Positions 45,097-54,356 of a stretch of DNA of 64,000 bases are shown here, piece after piece. The stretch lies in contig DKXL01000029.1 of assembly GCA_002493005.1 (NCBI GenBank), forward strand, positions 33,131 through 97,130, in the 5' to 3' direction. The position numbers and the translations under genes were made by a program. A model generated the notes under the pieces. That model was not told the DNA's origin. It saw only the letters and a program-made list of their open reading frames with translations, and did not search any database. The stretch is from Ruminococcaceae bacterium UBA7127. Lineage in GTDB: Bacteria > Bacillota > Clostridia > Oscillospirales > Acutalibacteraceae. Within the stretch, counting starts at the first letter, position 1; each line of letters starts with the position of its first letter.

Positions 45097-46429
45097 ATTC
45101 TGTGTTTCTTGAAATCAACACCAAATCTTTGTTGTCGGTTACACCGTCAAGATTGTAGTCAGCCGCGGTGATGTTGACGGTTGACAGAAGTTTGGAATCG
45201 ATAAAATACTCCATTAGCATCGAAATATCGTTTGATTTTATATTGCCTTCGCCCGTCACATCGCCTTTGACCGCAACAAGGTAAGTCTTTGAGCCGTATT
45301 TTACCTGATACCCGGTTTTCATTTTACCGCTTTTTACAACAGAGCCATCGGCGTCATAAACGGTGCAATCGCCTGAGAATTGCTTTTTAAACTGTGATAC
45401 AGTCGTTTTGCTTTCAACGGCTGTTATTATTCCGTTTGAATTAATTTTATAGTTTATATTGGGAGGTTTGCCGTTATCACTGCTGTTTTCATTACTGCTT
45501 TGCGCAGATTCTTTCTTGTAATCGGAAGATGTCAGCACAAATACGTTATTGTTTGATGTAACAACGGCTGACTTGTTGCCATGAGCAAGTACTGATTTTA
45601 TCGTATCGTCAAATTTGATTGATTTTGCATTTGAGTTAAGGTATGCGGTATCTCCAATCGAATAATATGTATAGCTATTGTGTACAGCAACGCAATTTGT
45701 TTGTACATTGGATAAATAGCTTGTTTTTCCGTCTGTCAAACAGACAAGTTCACCACCGCTTGTAAAAATGTAATCAACCCCTGCATTGTATATTTCACTG
45801 TTGCCGCTTGATATCCGAGCACAATATGTATAATTTGAGATTGTAAGTCCGTAAATTGAGCCGTCATACAGCACTAAATATGTTTTGCCGTTATTGTTGA
45901 AAATCGCCGTTACATTAGTGTTGAATTTATAATTTTTGGTTTTGCCGTTTGACAAATTAATTTGCTTTACATATGCGTATATATCATCTTTTTTGAGAAG
46001 ATAAACGCATTTGTCCGATACCGAAAAATGCTTAGGAGTTATCTTATTTTCTCCGAGCAGTTCATATGATTTACAACTGCCGTTTAAAGCATTAAGTTCA
46101 TAAAGCAGAATATTATTTTCAATCGAGTCGGTATGTGCAAGTGCATAGGAAAAATTACCGCTTTGACACATCGCTCTTACTTTGCCTTTTACCGAAATCT
46201 GTCTTGAACAAAAGTCAGGCAGTATTCTAACACAGCAAAAGCCCTGCGCGTTAAATCCATAAACAAATGAACCTTTCTCGTTGTTGTCACAGCGTAGGGT
46301 GGTACAGTCGTTAATAATATCAGGATTATATTCGGTTAAAGCGTGACTTGTGATTGAATTCTGTAAAATAATTGTGTATGCAATAAGCGCTATAGTTATA
46401 ATTAATTTGAACTTCATTCCATAACTCAT
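45095..46429 (-). CDS. Secreted dockerin protein with a propeller-like N-terminal region
   Basis: A 444-aa protein (440 aa if ATG 46417 is used; neither start has a good ribosome site) with a signal peptide (about 1-31). A beta-strand-rich region (about 50-310) has short repeats such as KTYLVLYDGSIYGL, GELVCLTDGKTSYLS and NKSAVVTSNNNVFVL, and could be a beta-propeller. An X-module-like stretch precedes the dockerin (about 315-380, TTVSQFKKQFSGDCTVYDADG). The C-terminal type I dockerin (about 383-444) has DVTGEGNIKSND and DYNLDGVTDNKD. No catalytic motif was recognised, so a structural or binding role in the amylosome is as likely as an enzyme. It is third in the yebC unit. Confidence 0.78.
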   Translation of the reverse strand: MSYGMKFKLIITIALIAYTIILQNSITSHALTEYNPDIINDCTTLRCDNNEKGSFVYGFNAQGFCCVRILPDFCSRQISVKGKVRAMCQSGNFSYALAHTDSIENNILLYELNALNGSCKSYELLGENKITPKHFSVSDKCVYLLKKDDIYAYVKQINLSNGKTKNYKFNTNVTAIFNNNGKTYLVLYDGSIYGLTISNYTYCARISSGNSEIYNAGVDYIFTSGGELVCLTDGKTSYLSNVQTNCVAVHNSYTYYSIGDTAYLNSNAKSIKFDDTIKSVLAHGNKSAVVTSNNNVFVLTSSDYKKESAQSSNENSSDNGKPPNINYKINSNGIITAVESKTTVSQFKKQFSGDCTVYDADGSVVKSGKMKTGYQVKYGSKTYLVAVKGDVTGEGNIKSNDISMLMEYFIDSKLLSTVNITAADYNLDGVTDNKDLVLISRNTE

Positions 46430-46467
46430 ACGTGATTAATAATCACTACCCCTAAAATTATATAATT

Positions 46468-47421
46468 TTACTTAGTAGCTTCGGTTGTCACTGCAGTGGT
46501 TTCTTGTGCCGCTGACGGATCTACCTTTGTGTGTAGGTAATCATTAATCAAAAGACCCTTATCGTTTATCTCATAAGACATTTCCATTGGAACTTCTTCG
46601 CCGTTGTAATAATATGAAAGGGTAATTGTTTTGTCGTCGTATGTATAAATACCGTTGACAACAAGCATATCGTTTTGATTATATTCAGCCGTGCCGTCTT
46701 CGTTAAAAGTAAGAGTCTGGAAAGCCATTCCGTTATCGAATTTCCACGAACCTACAATTTTATCATTAGGTTTAAAATCCTTATCGGGTTCAAGCTGCGG
46801 AATATCAACTGCGGATTCTTTAAAAGTAAAGCTGTTATTACTTCCGTCACTTGCATTATTACTAATGGTAAGTGTTAGGGTTCTGCCCGTAAAAACATTG
46901 CCGCTGATTTCATAGTTGTATGCAATCTCTCCGTTTGGAGTGCTGCAAGTAAGAAGTTTTGATCCGTCGTCGCTAACATCTGTTGTGTATGTACAAAGCA
47001 ACTGCATTGAATCTTCCTTGATAGTCAGTTTGCCGTCACTTTCAATTATAAAGTATTCTTTAATCTTAGGCTCTTCGCCGGAAGATGTTGATGCTTCGTC
47101 AGCAGAAGCTGTGGGAGTTGTGTCAAGTTCCCATGTGCCGACAACACTTTGATTAAAGAAGCACTTGAAAACGAGCAATACGATTGCCGCAACAGCAACT
47201 ATAACTATAGCAATAATTATGGGAATCTGAAGAAGCGGCTTTTTCTTCTTTGCAGGTGTTTTATCGGTTTCTGCGCTCAGTTCTGTGTTCTGTTCAAAAT
47301 CCTGTCCAACAAATTCGTTATTTTGCTCAATTTCTTGTTCAACGTTTGAATCAGCGTCCTGCACAGCATTTTCTGTAAATGTATCTTCTGTGGTTAACAT
47401 ATCTTTATTTTCGTCCAACAA
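46468..47421 (-). CDS. Membrane-anchored protein with two lipocalin-like modules
   Basis: A 317-aa protein with an acidic cytoplasmic N-terminus (1-60), one transmembrane segment (about 66-87, PIIIAIVIVAVAAIVLLVF) and an extracellular part with two similar modules: VVGTWELD...YFIIESDGKLTI (about 93-200) and IVGSWKFDNGMAFQTLTFNEDGTAEY (about 221-300), like the DUF5640 or lipocalin-like folds. Function unknown. Start UUG 47421 behind AGGAGG. It lies between yebC (33 nt) and the dockerin gene (38 nt) on the same strand, so it may be co-expressed with that extracellular protein. Confidence 0.78.
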   Translation of the reverse strand: MLDENKDMLTTEDTFTENAVQDADSNVEQEIEQNNEFVGQDFEQNTELSAETDKTPAKKKKPLLQIPIIIAIVIVAVAAIVLLVFKCFFNQSVVGTWELDTTPTASADEASTSSGEEPKIKEYFIIESDGKLTIKEDSMQLLCTYTTDVSDDGSKLLTCSTPNGEIAYNYEISGNVFTGRTLTLTISNNASDGSNNSFTFKESAVDIPQLEPDKDFKPNDKIVGSWKFDNGMAFQTLTFNEDGTAEYNQNDMLVVNGIYTYDDKTITLSYYYNGEEVPMEMSYEINDKGLLINDYLHTKVDPSAAQETTAVTTEATK

Positions 47422-47454
47422 AAAGACCTCCTAATTAATATCGGAATATTTTGA

Positions 47455-48189
47455 TTATTCCATTTCCCAGTTATGCCATACGTTCTGAATATCATCATTG
47501 TCATCGAACATATCAAGCATCTTCTGCATCTTTGTCTGAGCTTCTTCATCCTCAAGTTTTGTGTATGTGCTCGGAACCATTTCAAGTTCAGCTGAAACAA
47601 ATGAGTAGCCGAGCTTTTCAAGCTCATCTCTTACAGCGCCAAAATCTTCGGTTTCGGTGTAAATTGTAAACACATCATCGTCAGCCTCAAAGTCAGCCGC
47701 GCCGCATTCAAGAGCGTCGCCCATTACTGTATCCTCGTCCTTGTCAAGTTCTTCACGCTCAATCACAAGAACACCTTTTTTTGAGAACATAAAGCTAACA
47801 CAGCCCTGTGTGCCCATATTTCCGCCAAACTTGTCAAAGTAATGTCTTACTTCTCCTGCGGTTCTGTTTCTGTTATCGGTCAAAGCCTCAACAATAACTG
47901 CAACTCCGTTTGGACCGTAGCCTTCATATGTAACTGCCTCATAGTTTGTTGAGTCGCTGTCGCTTGACGCCTTTTTGATAATACGCTCGATATTGTCATT
48001 TGGCACATTAGCAGCCTTTGCCTTTGCAATGCAGTCCTTTAGCTTTGAGTTTACTGATGGGTCAGCACTGCCGCCCTCTTTGATTGCAACAATAAGTTCT
48101 CTGCCGATTTTTGTAAACACTTTAGCTCTTGCTGCGTCGTTTTTACCTTTTTTCTGTTTAATCGTACTCCATTTGTTATGTCCTGACAT
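47455..48189 (-). CDS. yebC: YebC/PmpR family protein
   Basis: A 244-aa member of the YebC/PmpR family, described as transcriptional regulators and more recently as aids to translation of difficult peptides. It starts with the hallmark SGHNKWSTIKQKKGKND and contains AFEGYGP-like VTYEGYGPNGVAV, a conserved NRNRTAGEVRH block and the acidic C-terminal domain. Start behind AAAGGA. It is divergent from yicC and heads a minus-strand run with the two genes above. Confidence 0.93.
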   Translation of the reverse strand: MSGHNKWSTIKQKKGKNDAARAKVFTKIGRELIVAIKEGGSADPSVNSKLKDCIAKAKAANVPNDNIERIIKKASSDSDSTNYEAVTYEGYGPNGVAVIVEALTDNRNRTAGEVRHYFDKFGGNMGTQGCVSFMFSKKGVLVIEREELDKDEDTVMGDALECGAADFEADDDVFTIYTETEDFGAVRDELEKLGYSFVSAELEMVPSTYTKLEDEEAQTKMQKMLDMFDDNDDIQNVWHNWEME

Positions 48190-48265
48190 AAAATCAATCC
48201 TTTTTAATAAAGTGAATTTATCTTTATAAGTATATCACAACCAATTTAAGTAGTAAACATAAAAA

Positions 48266-48287
48266 GTTATTACAATTTTGTAATAAC
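48266..48287. promoter_or_regulatory. Palindrome between yebC and yicC, possible operator
   Basis: GTTATTACAA-TT-TTGTAATAAC is a perfect 10-bp inverted repeat in the divergent gap, 4 nt before the -35 region of the yicC promoter, where ATTGTAAT repeats the half-site. It lacks the GC content of a usual terminator. No matching regulator was identified. Confidence 0.4.
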
Positions 48288-48291
48288 TCCA

Positions 48292-48368
48292 TTGTAATTT
48301 AATATTAATAATGGTATAATATTCTATAAATTTAAACACAGCATAAAATGCTGCCGAATATGCAGCAT
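48292..48368 (+). promoter_or_regulatory. Promoter and leader hairpin of the yicC-thiN cluster
   Basis: TTGTAA (48292-48297), 17 bp and TATAAT (48315-48320). The leader of about 60 nt contains ATGCTGC-7-GCAGCAT (48348-48368), a hairpin 5 nt before the GAGGAG ribosome site of yicC. Confidence 0.65.
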
Positions 48369-48386
48369 CAGCAGAGGAGAATATCT

Positions 48387-49271
48387 ATGATAAAATCAAT
48401 GACAGGTTTCGGCAGATGCCAGGCTGTTGTCAACGGCAGAGAAATTACCGTTGAAATCAAGAGCGTAAACCATCGTTATTTTGAATTTTTGTGCAGGACT
48501 CCGCGCAGCTACGGATTTTTGGATGACAAGCTGAAAAGTTATGTTAATTCAAGAGTTTCAAGAGGCAAGATTGACGTGTTTGTATCAATAGGCGCGTCTG
48601 ACGAGATTCCTGCCGAGGTAACTGTAAACCATCAGCTCGTTTCCGGCTATCTAAATGCTTTTAAGGAATTATCGGATACTTACGGAATTACAAATGATGC
48701 AAGCGTAGTTGCTGTAACTCGTTTCCCCGATGTATTAACGGTTCACAAGCCGATTGAGGATGAAGAACAAATTACAACAGATGTTTTGCAGGTGGCACAG
48801 ACTGCTATGGATTCGTTTGTTGATATGCGTGAGGCAGAGGGCGAGAAGATGAAAGATGACATCCTAAGCCGTGCCAATACGATTATTTCGATAGTAAATG
48901 AAATCGAAAAGCGTTCGCCGCAGACAGTTTCGGAATACGAAAGCCGTTTGCTTGAACGCATTAAGCAGACACTTGCAGAAAACGATATAGACCTTGATGA
49001 ACAACGTGTTCTTACAGAGGTTGCAATTTTTGCAGATAAGGTTGCCGTTGCAGAGGAAACAGTTAGGCTTAAAAGTCACTTTGAACAGCTAAGCGAGTTT
49101 CTTGAGTACACAGAGCCTGTCGGCAGAAAAATCGACTTTATCATCCAGGAGATGAACCGCGAGGCAAATACAATCGGTTCAAAAGTTCAGGATGCAGTGC
49201 TTGCTCACAAGGTGGTTGACATCAAAAGCGAAATTGAGAAAATCCGTGAGCAGGTTCAAAACATTGAGTAA
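48387..49271 (+). CDS. YicC/YloC family endoribonuclease
   Basis: A 294-aa protein of the YicC family; characterised members are endoribonucleases acting on small RNA or mRNA. It begins MIKSMTGFGRCQ with NSKYFEF-like SVNHRYFEFLCRTPR, and closes with the DUF1732 block KIDFIIQEMNREANTIGSK. ATG 48387 behind GAGGAGA. First gene of the yicC-remA-gmk-rpoZ-priA order found across Clostridia and Bacilli. Confidence 0.93.
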   Translation: MIKSMTGFGRCQAVVNGREITVEIKSVNHRYFEFLCRTPRSYGFLDDKLKSYVNSRVSRGKIDVFVSIGASDEIPAEVTVNHQLVSGYLNAFKELSDTYGITNDASVVAVTRFPDVLTVHKPIEDEEQITTDVLQVAQTAMDSFVDMREAEGEKMKDDILSRANTIISIVNEIEKRSPQTVSEYESRLLERIKQTLAENDIDLDEQRVLTEVAIFADKVAVAEETVRLKSHFEQLSEFLEYTEPVGRKIDFIIQEMNREANTIGSKVQDAVLAHKVVDIKSEIEKIREQVQNIE

Positions 49272-49280
49272 GGTGATATA

Positions 49281-49538
49281 ATGAAGCTGATTAACATAGG
49301 ATTCGGCAATCTTGTAAGCTCTGACAAGCTGATTGCAGTTGTTGCTCCCGACTCCGCTCCTGTCAAGCGAATTGTGCAGGACGCAAAAGCAAACGGCTTG
49401 TTGATAGATGCTACGTGCGGACGCAAATGTAAGGCTGTTATTATAGCCGAAAACAATCAGATCGTTCTTTCTGCTATATCTTGTGAAGCGATACAGAACA
49501 GGGCAAATGAAAGCGAGGAGCATAAAGATGAGCAATAA
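49281..49538 (+). CDS. remA: RemA-like regulator (DUF370)
   Basis: An 85-aa protein of the RemA family, a DNA-binding activator of extracellular matrix genes in Bacillus. MKLINIGFGNLVSSDKLIAV and the APDSAPVKRIVQDAKANG block match closely. Position between yicC and gmk is the normal one. Its last codons overlap gmk by 11 nt. Confidence 0.9.
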   Translation: MKLINIGFGNLVSSDKLIAVVAPDSAPVKRIVQDAKANGLLIDATCGRKCKAVIIAENNQIVLSAISCEAIQNRANESEEHKDEQ

Positions 49539-50094
49539 AAAGAGAGGCAAGCTTGTTTTATACTCGGGTTCATCGGGCGTAGGCAAGGGCACATTACTTG
49601 GTGAGCTTATGAAAAAAGACGAGTCAATCCGCTTGTCTGTGTCAAACACGACCCGCAAGCCGCGTGAAGGCGAGATAGACGGTGTACACTATAATTTTTT
49701 GACGCGCAAGCAGTTTGTCGATTTGATTGACAAGGACGGCTATCTTGAGTATGCCGAGTATTGCGGCAACTACTACGGTACTCCCAAACAACAGGTTGAG
49801 GATATGCTCAGTGACGGCTACAACGTTTTTCTTGAGATTGAGGTGCAGGGCGGACTTCAGATAATGGACAAATATCCTGATGTACTCAGTATCTTTATCT
49901 TACCGCCGTCTATGGAGTCGCTTGAGCGCAGACTCAGACGCAGAGGAACAGAAACAGAGGATGTTATTTTTGAAAGGCTCAGTGAGGCAAAACGGGAAAT
50001 GAGCTTTAAAAATCGTTACAAATATAATGTTGTAAATGACGATATAGACACAGCTGTTAATGAAATACTTGATATACTTCACAAAGAAGCCTAA
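49528..50094 (+). CDS. gmk: Guanylate kinase
   Basis: Phosphorylates GMP to GDP. The 188-aa enzyme has the P-loop SGSSGVGKGTL, the GMP-binding block SNTTRKPREGEIDGVHYNF and the lid region RRRGTETEDVI. ATG 49528, with GAGGAG 8 nt upstream, gives the family length; the frame extends 15 codons into remA. Confidence 0.96.
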   Translation: MSNKKRGKLVLYSGSSGVGKGTLLGELMKKDESIRLSVSNTTRKPREGEIDGVHYNFLTRKQFVDLIDKDGYLEYAEYCGNYYGTPKQQVEDMLSDGYNVFLEIEVQGGLQIMDKYPDVLSIFILPPSMESLERRLRRRGTETEDVIFERLSEAKREMSFKNRYKYNVVNDDIDTAVNEILDILHKEA

Positions 50095-50182
50095 CAATAG
50101 TATTACTATGGATGCAAAAGCATCTGTAATTATAAACCAAACCGTTTAATGAAAATTTATTTTAATTATGAGGAGAATTATT

Positions 50183-50389
50183 ATGCACAGAGTAGACGTT
50201 GATGAATTATTTGCAGGCAAGCAGAGTAAGTATGCACTTGTAGTCGGTGTATCAAAAAGAGCAAGACAGATTACACAGACCTTTGAAGAAGAGGGCGTTG
50301 TAACAGAAGACAAACCTGTATTGCTCGCTATCGACGAAATCAAAAGCCACAGTATAAATATCATAGAGCCTGACGAAGATGAGCTCTGA
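50183..50389 (+). CDS. rpoZ: RNA polymerase omega subunit
   Basis: A 68-aa small subunit that supports assembly of the beta' subunit: MHRVDVDELFAGKQSKYALV and VSKRARQITQ are the conserved helices. Start at ATG 50183 after AGGAG; an ATG 15 nt earlier has no ribosome site. It overlaps priA by 11 nt. A small GATGC/GCATC hairpin lies in the 88-nt gap after gmk. Confidence 0.92.
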   Translation: MHRVDVDELFAGKQSKYALVVGVSKRARQITQTFEEEGVVTEDKPVLLAIDEIKSHSINIIEPDEDEL

Positions 50390-52820
50390 TTTGACAGCAA
50401 GAGTTGCAGTAGAAAAAACTACCTATACTTTTGATAAAATCTTTGACTATGCCGTTCCCGAATTTCTTTGTTCAAAGGCAAAAATAGGGGCAAGGGTACT
50501 TGTGCCGTTTGGCAGAGGCAACCGAAAACGTCAGGGAATTATATTTGAAATTCAAAACAAAAATCCTGACGGACTTAAAAGTGTTATAAGTGTTCTTGAT
50601 GATGAGCCTGTGCTGTCGTCAGAAATGATTAGTATGGCAGGTTTTATGAAGGAGCGTTACTTTTGCACATATTACGATGCAGTAAAAACAATGCTTCCAA
50701 CAGGCATCAACTACACAATAACCACGCTTTACGGCGCAAAACAAAGTTCTGATTTTGATGAGAGCGTTCTTGATGATGAACAACAGCGCATTTATAATTA
50801 TCTTGTTTTAAAGCGTAAGGCTGTAAAATCCGACAAGATACTTGATGATTTCGGATTTTCAAATACGGAAATTCTCGACAAAATGGTGTCGTTAGGCGCA
50901 TTGTATAAGTCTGATGAGGCTTTTCGCAGGATATCCGACGCAGTTATGAAGATGGCGGCGCCCACAGAGCTTGCCCTGTCAGCTTCAATTAAACTTACCG
51001 AAAAACAAAGCAATGTGCTTGAACTGCTCAAGACGACCGGCGGCACTTCCGTAAAGGAAATCTGTTATTTTACAGGGGTTACCACCGGTGTAATTAACAC
51101 GCTTTACAAAAAAGGTCTTGTATATTTTTATGACGAAGAAGTTTTCCGAATTGGCAAACGCTTAAAAGATTTAAGTCTTGAACCAATAGCTTTATCAGAC
51201 CAACAGCAGACGGCGTGCAACAATCTCTACAAAGAGTATTGCGATTTACAGCCGCACACAAGTTTGCTCTACGGAATAACGGGTTCGGGTAAAACCAGTG
51301 TGTTTATGAAGCTGATTGAAAAGGTGATTGACGATGATAAGGGCATTATAGTAATGGTGCCCGAAATCTCGCTTACACCGCAGTTTGTTTCATTGTTTTC
51401 AAGACGTTTTGGTGATAAAATTGCAGTTTTTCACAGCGCTTTGTCACTTGGTGAACGTCTTGATGAATACAAAAGAGTAAAAAAAGGTCTGGCAAAAATT
51501 GTAATAGGAACTCGCAGTGCCGTGTTTGCTCCGTTTGAGAAAATCGGACTTATTATAATGGACGAGGAGCAGGAGTACAGCTACAAGTCAGAAAACTCAC
51601 CACGCTATCATGCACGCGAAATTGCAAAATTCAGATGTGCGCACAACAATGCGCTTTTGGTGCTCAGCTCGGCAACACCGAGTGTAGAAACCTTTTATTA
51701 TGCGAATAGCGGACGTTATTCGCTCAATACTTTGACCTCTCGCTACGGCAGTGCAACACTTCCGAATGTAGTGACTGCCGATATGAATGTTGAGGTGCAA
51801 AACGGCAATGCAACGGGATTTTCAAATGTTTTACTTGAGAATCTGAATAATAATCTTGAAAACGGCAAGCAATCAATTTTGCTTTTGAACAGACGAGGAT
51901 ACAATACCTTTGTAACCTGCCGAACATGCGGCGATGCGGTTGCGTGTCCAAACTGTTCGATTTCGCTGACATATCACAGGGTTAATAACAGGCTTATGTG
52001 TCACTATTGCGGTTATTCCGTGCCGTATTCCGACGAGTGCCCAACCTGTCACAGCAAAACGCTGCGCTTTGGCGGTGCAGGAACTCAAAAGGCAGAAAAA
52101 GACATATCAGAGATATTCCCCGACGCTCGTATTTTAAGAATGGACACAGATACCGCCTCATCAAAATCGTCTTATGAAAAGATGATTTCAGCGTTTTCAG
52201 ATGGAAAATATGACATACTCATTGGCACCCAAATGGTTGCAAAAGGTCTTGATTTTCCAAATGTTACGCTTGTAGGAGTATTAAATACCGACCAAATGCT
52301 TTACGCTGACGATTATCGCAGCTATGAGCGTTCGTTTTCGTTGCTTACACAGGTTGTTGGCAGAAGCGGCAGAGGAACGTCAAAGGGAATGGCTGTTATT
52401 CAGTCGTATACCCCCGATAACCTTATAATTTCTATGGCGGCAAATCAGGACTATAACGCATTTTATAATACAGAAATCAAAATCCGTAAGGCAATGCTGT
52501 ATCCGCCGTTTGCCGACATTTGTCTTGTAGGATTTGTGGGAGAAAAGCAACACCTTTCCTTAAAGGCGGCGAACGCATTTTTGCAGTCGTTTATCGAGCT
52601 TGCAAAAAGAGATTATCCGCAAATACCTCTCAGAATATTGGGACCGTCACCTGCAACCGTGGTAAAGGTCAGCAATAAATTCAGATATAAGTTAATAATA
52701 AAATGTAAAAATAACCGAGAATTCCGCAAGCTTTTGTCAACACTTTTGATTGACTTCGGCGAAAACAAGGAATTTTCAAATGTTACGGCTTATGCCGATA
52801 TGAATGCTTTGATTTGTTAA
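50379..52820 (+). CDS. priA: Primosomal replication helicase PriA
   Basis: Restarts stalled replication forks. The 813-aa protein has the N-terminal 3'-DNA-binding domain (RVAVEKTTYTFDKIFDYAVP), helicase domain with Walker A GITGSGKTS and DEEQEYSY in place of DEEH, the zinc-binding cysteine cluster (CRTCGDAVACPNCS, CHYCGYSVPYSDECPTC) and the C-terminal domain. The start overlaps rpoZ; no strong separate ribosome site, so coupled translation is likely. Confidence 0.95.
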   Translation: MSSDLTARVAVEKTTYTFDKIFDYAVPEFLCSKAKIGARVLVPFGRGNRKRQGIIFEIQNKNPDGLKSVISVLDDEPVLSSEMISMAGFMKERYFCTYYDAVKTMLPTGINYTITTLYGAKQSSDFDESVLDDEQQRIYNYLVLKRKAVKSDKILDDFGFSNTEILDKMVSLGALYKSDEAFRRISDAVMKMAAPTELALSASIKLTEKQSNVLELLKTTGGTSVKEICYFTGVTTGVINTLYKKGLVYFYDEEVFRIGKRLKDLSLEPIALSDQQQTACNNLYKEYCDLQPHTSLLYGITGSGKTSVFMKLIEKVIDDDKGIIVMVPEISLTPQFVSLFSRRFGDKIAVFHSALSLGERLDEYKRVKKGLAKIVIGTRSAVFAPFEKIGLIIMDEEQEYSYKSENSPRYHAREIAKFRCAHNNALLVLSSATPSVETFYYANSGRYSLNTLTSRYGSATLPNVVTADMNVEVQNGNATGFSNVLLENLNNNLENGKQSILLLNRRGYNTFVTCRTCGDAVACPNCSISLTYHRVNNRLMCHYCGYSVPYSDECPTCHSKTLRFGGAGTQKAEKDISEIFPDARILRMDTDTASSKSSYEKMISAFSDGKYDILIGTQMVAKGLDFPNVTLVGVLNTDQMLYADDYRSYERSFSLLTQVVGRSGRGTSKGMAVIQSYTPDNLIISMAANQDYNAFYNTEIKIRKAMLYPPFADICLVGFVGEKQHLSLKAANAFLQSFIELAKRDYPQIPLRILGPSPATVVKVSNKFRYKLIIKCKNNREFRKLLSTLLIDFGENKEFSNVTAYADMNALIC

Positions 52821-52895
52821 GCAAACACTATTAGTAAAATTTATTAGTGCTTGCCGGCAAATTAATAATTGATTATGATTGAAAGAGGAAACATA

Positions 52896-53369
52896 ATGGC
52901 AATCAGACAAATTGTAAAAGAAGGAGATCCGGTACTCACCAAAAAGTGCAGACCGGTAGAAAAATTTGATGCTCGGCTTGCTCAACTGCTTGACGATATG
53001 GCTGAAACTCTGCATCTTGCAAACGGTGTAGGGCTTGCCGCTCCGCAGGTGGGAATATTAAGACGTGCAGTAATAGTTGATGTGGGCGAGGGAGTAATTG
53101 AGCTTATCAACCCCAAAATCATTGCTTTCAGCGGCGAACAGGAGTCACTTGAGGGTTGTTTGTCGTGTCCGGGTGAGTGGGGAATTACCCGCCGTCCCGA
53201 TTACGTTAAGGTTAAAGCACAGGACAGAAACGGCAATGAATTTACCGTTGACGGAAGAGAACTTCTTGCTAAGGCTTTTTGCCATGAGCTTGATCACCTT
53301 GACGGAATTATATACAAGCAAAAAGCAATCAGAATGTTAACACCCAAAGAGATTGAAGAATTGGGATAA
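52896..53369 (+). CDS. def: Peptide deformylase
   Basis: Removes the formyl group from nascent proteins. The 157-aa metalloenzyme has all three motifs: GVGLAAPQVG, EGCLSCPG (Cys ligand) and HELDHLDG (two His ligands). Start ATG 52896 behind AGAGGAA. It precedes fmt, which supplies the formyl group to initiator tRNA. Confidence 0.95.
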   Translation: MAIRQIVKEGDPVLTKKCRPVEKFDARLAQLLDDMAETLHLANGVGLAAPQVGILRRAVIVDVGEGVIELINPKIIAFSGEQESLEGCLSCPGEWGITRRPDYVKVKAQDRNGNEFTVDGRELLAKAFCHELDHLDGIIYKQKAIRMLTPKEIEELG

Positions 53370-53422
53370 TCTTTGGTGCTGATATTGCTTTTTGATTTAG
53401 CTTAACTATAAGAAGGAACGAT

Positions 53423-54340
53423 ATGAAGATTATTTATATGGGCACTCCTGATTTTGCAGTGCCTTCACTTAAAGCACTTGCAAATTCAGAACACGAGGTT
53501 GTCGCCGTATTCACTCAGCCCGACAAGCCAAAGGGCAGAAAGATGATTTTAACTCCGCCTGATGTCAAGGTTTGTGCCGCAAAGTTGAACATTCCCGTTT
53601 ATCAGCCGACTACATTCAAAGACGGAAAGGCGCTTGAAATTATAAATAGTTATAATCCGGATGTAATCGTTGTTGCAGCTTACGGAAAAATTTTGCCAAA
53701 GTCGGTGCTTGACGCTCCAAAATACGGTTGTGTTAATATTCACGGCTCACTGTTGCCAAAGTACAGAGGTGCCGCGCCGATTCAGCAATCCGTACTAAAC
53801 GGCGATAAGATAACAGGCGTAACCACAATGCTTATGGATGTCGGACTTGACACAGGCGATATCCTTATGACGGCTCAGACTGAGATTGGCGAAAACGAAA
53901 CATCGGGAGAATTGTTTGACCGCCTTGCAATTTTGGGCGGTGGTTTGATACTCGATACACTTTTCGCTCTTGAAAACAATACAGTAACGCCGCAAAAACA
54001 GGATGAGAGCAAAGCGTGTCACACTTCTAAAATTGACAAAAGCTATTGCCCGATTGATTTTACAAAATCAGCGGCAGAGGTTCACAATCAAATCAGAGGG
54101 CTTAATCCCTGGCCGATAGCAACAACACAGATTTGCGGCAAAAATATCAAAATATATTCCTCTCGTTTGTGTGAAAAAAGCGGTAAATCGGGTACTATAA
54201 TCAGTGTAAAGCCATTTGTTGTAGCCTGCGGCGAAGGTTCGGTAGAAATTCTTGAACTTCAGCCGGAGGGAAAAAAGCGAATGTCGTCAGATGCATTTAT
54301 TGCTGGGCACAAGCTGTGTGAGGGCGACACAATAGGCTGA
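53423..54340 (+). CDS. fmt: Methionyl-tRNA formyltransferase
   Basis: Formylates initiator Met-tRNA using 10-formyl-tetrahydrofolate. The 305-aa enzyme has the catalytic-domain blocks YMGTPDFAVPSL, CVNIHGSLLPKYRGAAPI (Asn/His of the active site) and MLMDVGLDTGD, and a C-terminal OB-like tRNA-binding domain. Start behind AAGGAACG. It forms the def-fmt pair. Confidence 0.96.
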   Translation: MKIIYMGTPDFAVPSLKALANSEHEVVAVFTQPDKPKGRKMILTPPDVKVCAAKLNIPVYQPTTFKDGKALEIINSYNPDVIVVAAYGKILPKSVLDAPKYGCVNIHGSLLPKYRGAAPIQQSVLNGDKITGVTTMLMDVGLDTGDILMTAQTEIGENETSGELFDRLAILGGGLILDTLFALENNTVTPQKQDESKACHTSKIDKSYCPIDFTKSAAEVHNQIRGLNPWPIATTQICGKNIKIYSSRLCEKSGKSGTIISVKPFVVACGEGSVEILELQPEGKKRMSSDAFIAGHKLCEGDTIG

Positions 54341-54356
54341 TTGAAAGGAGAAAATT

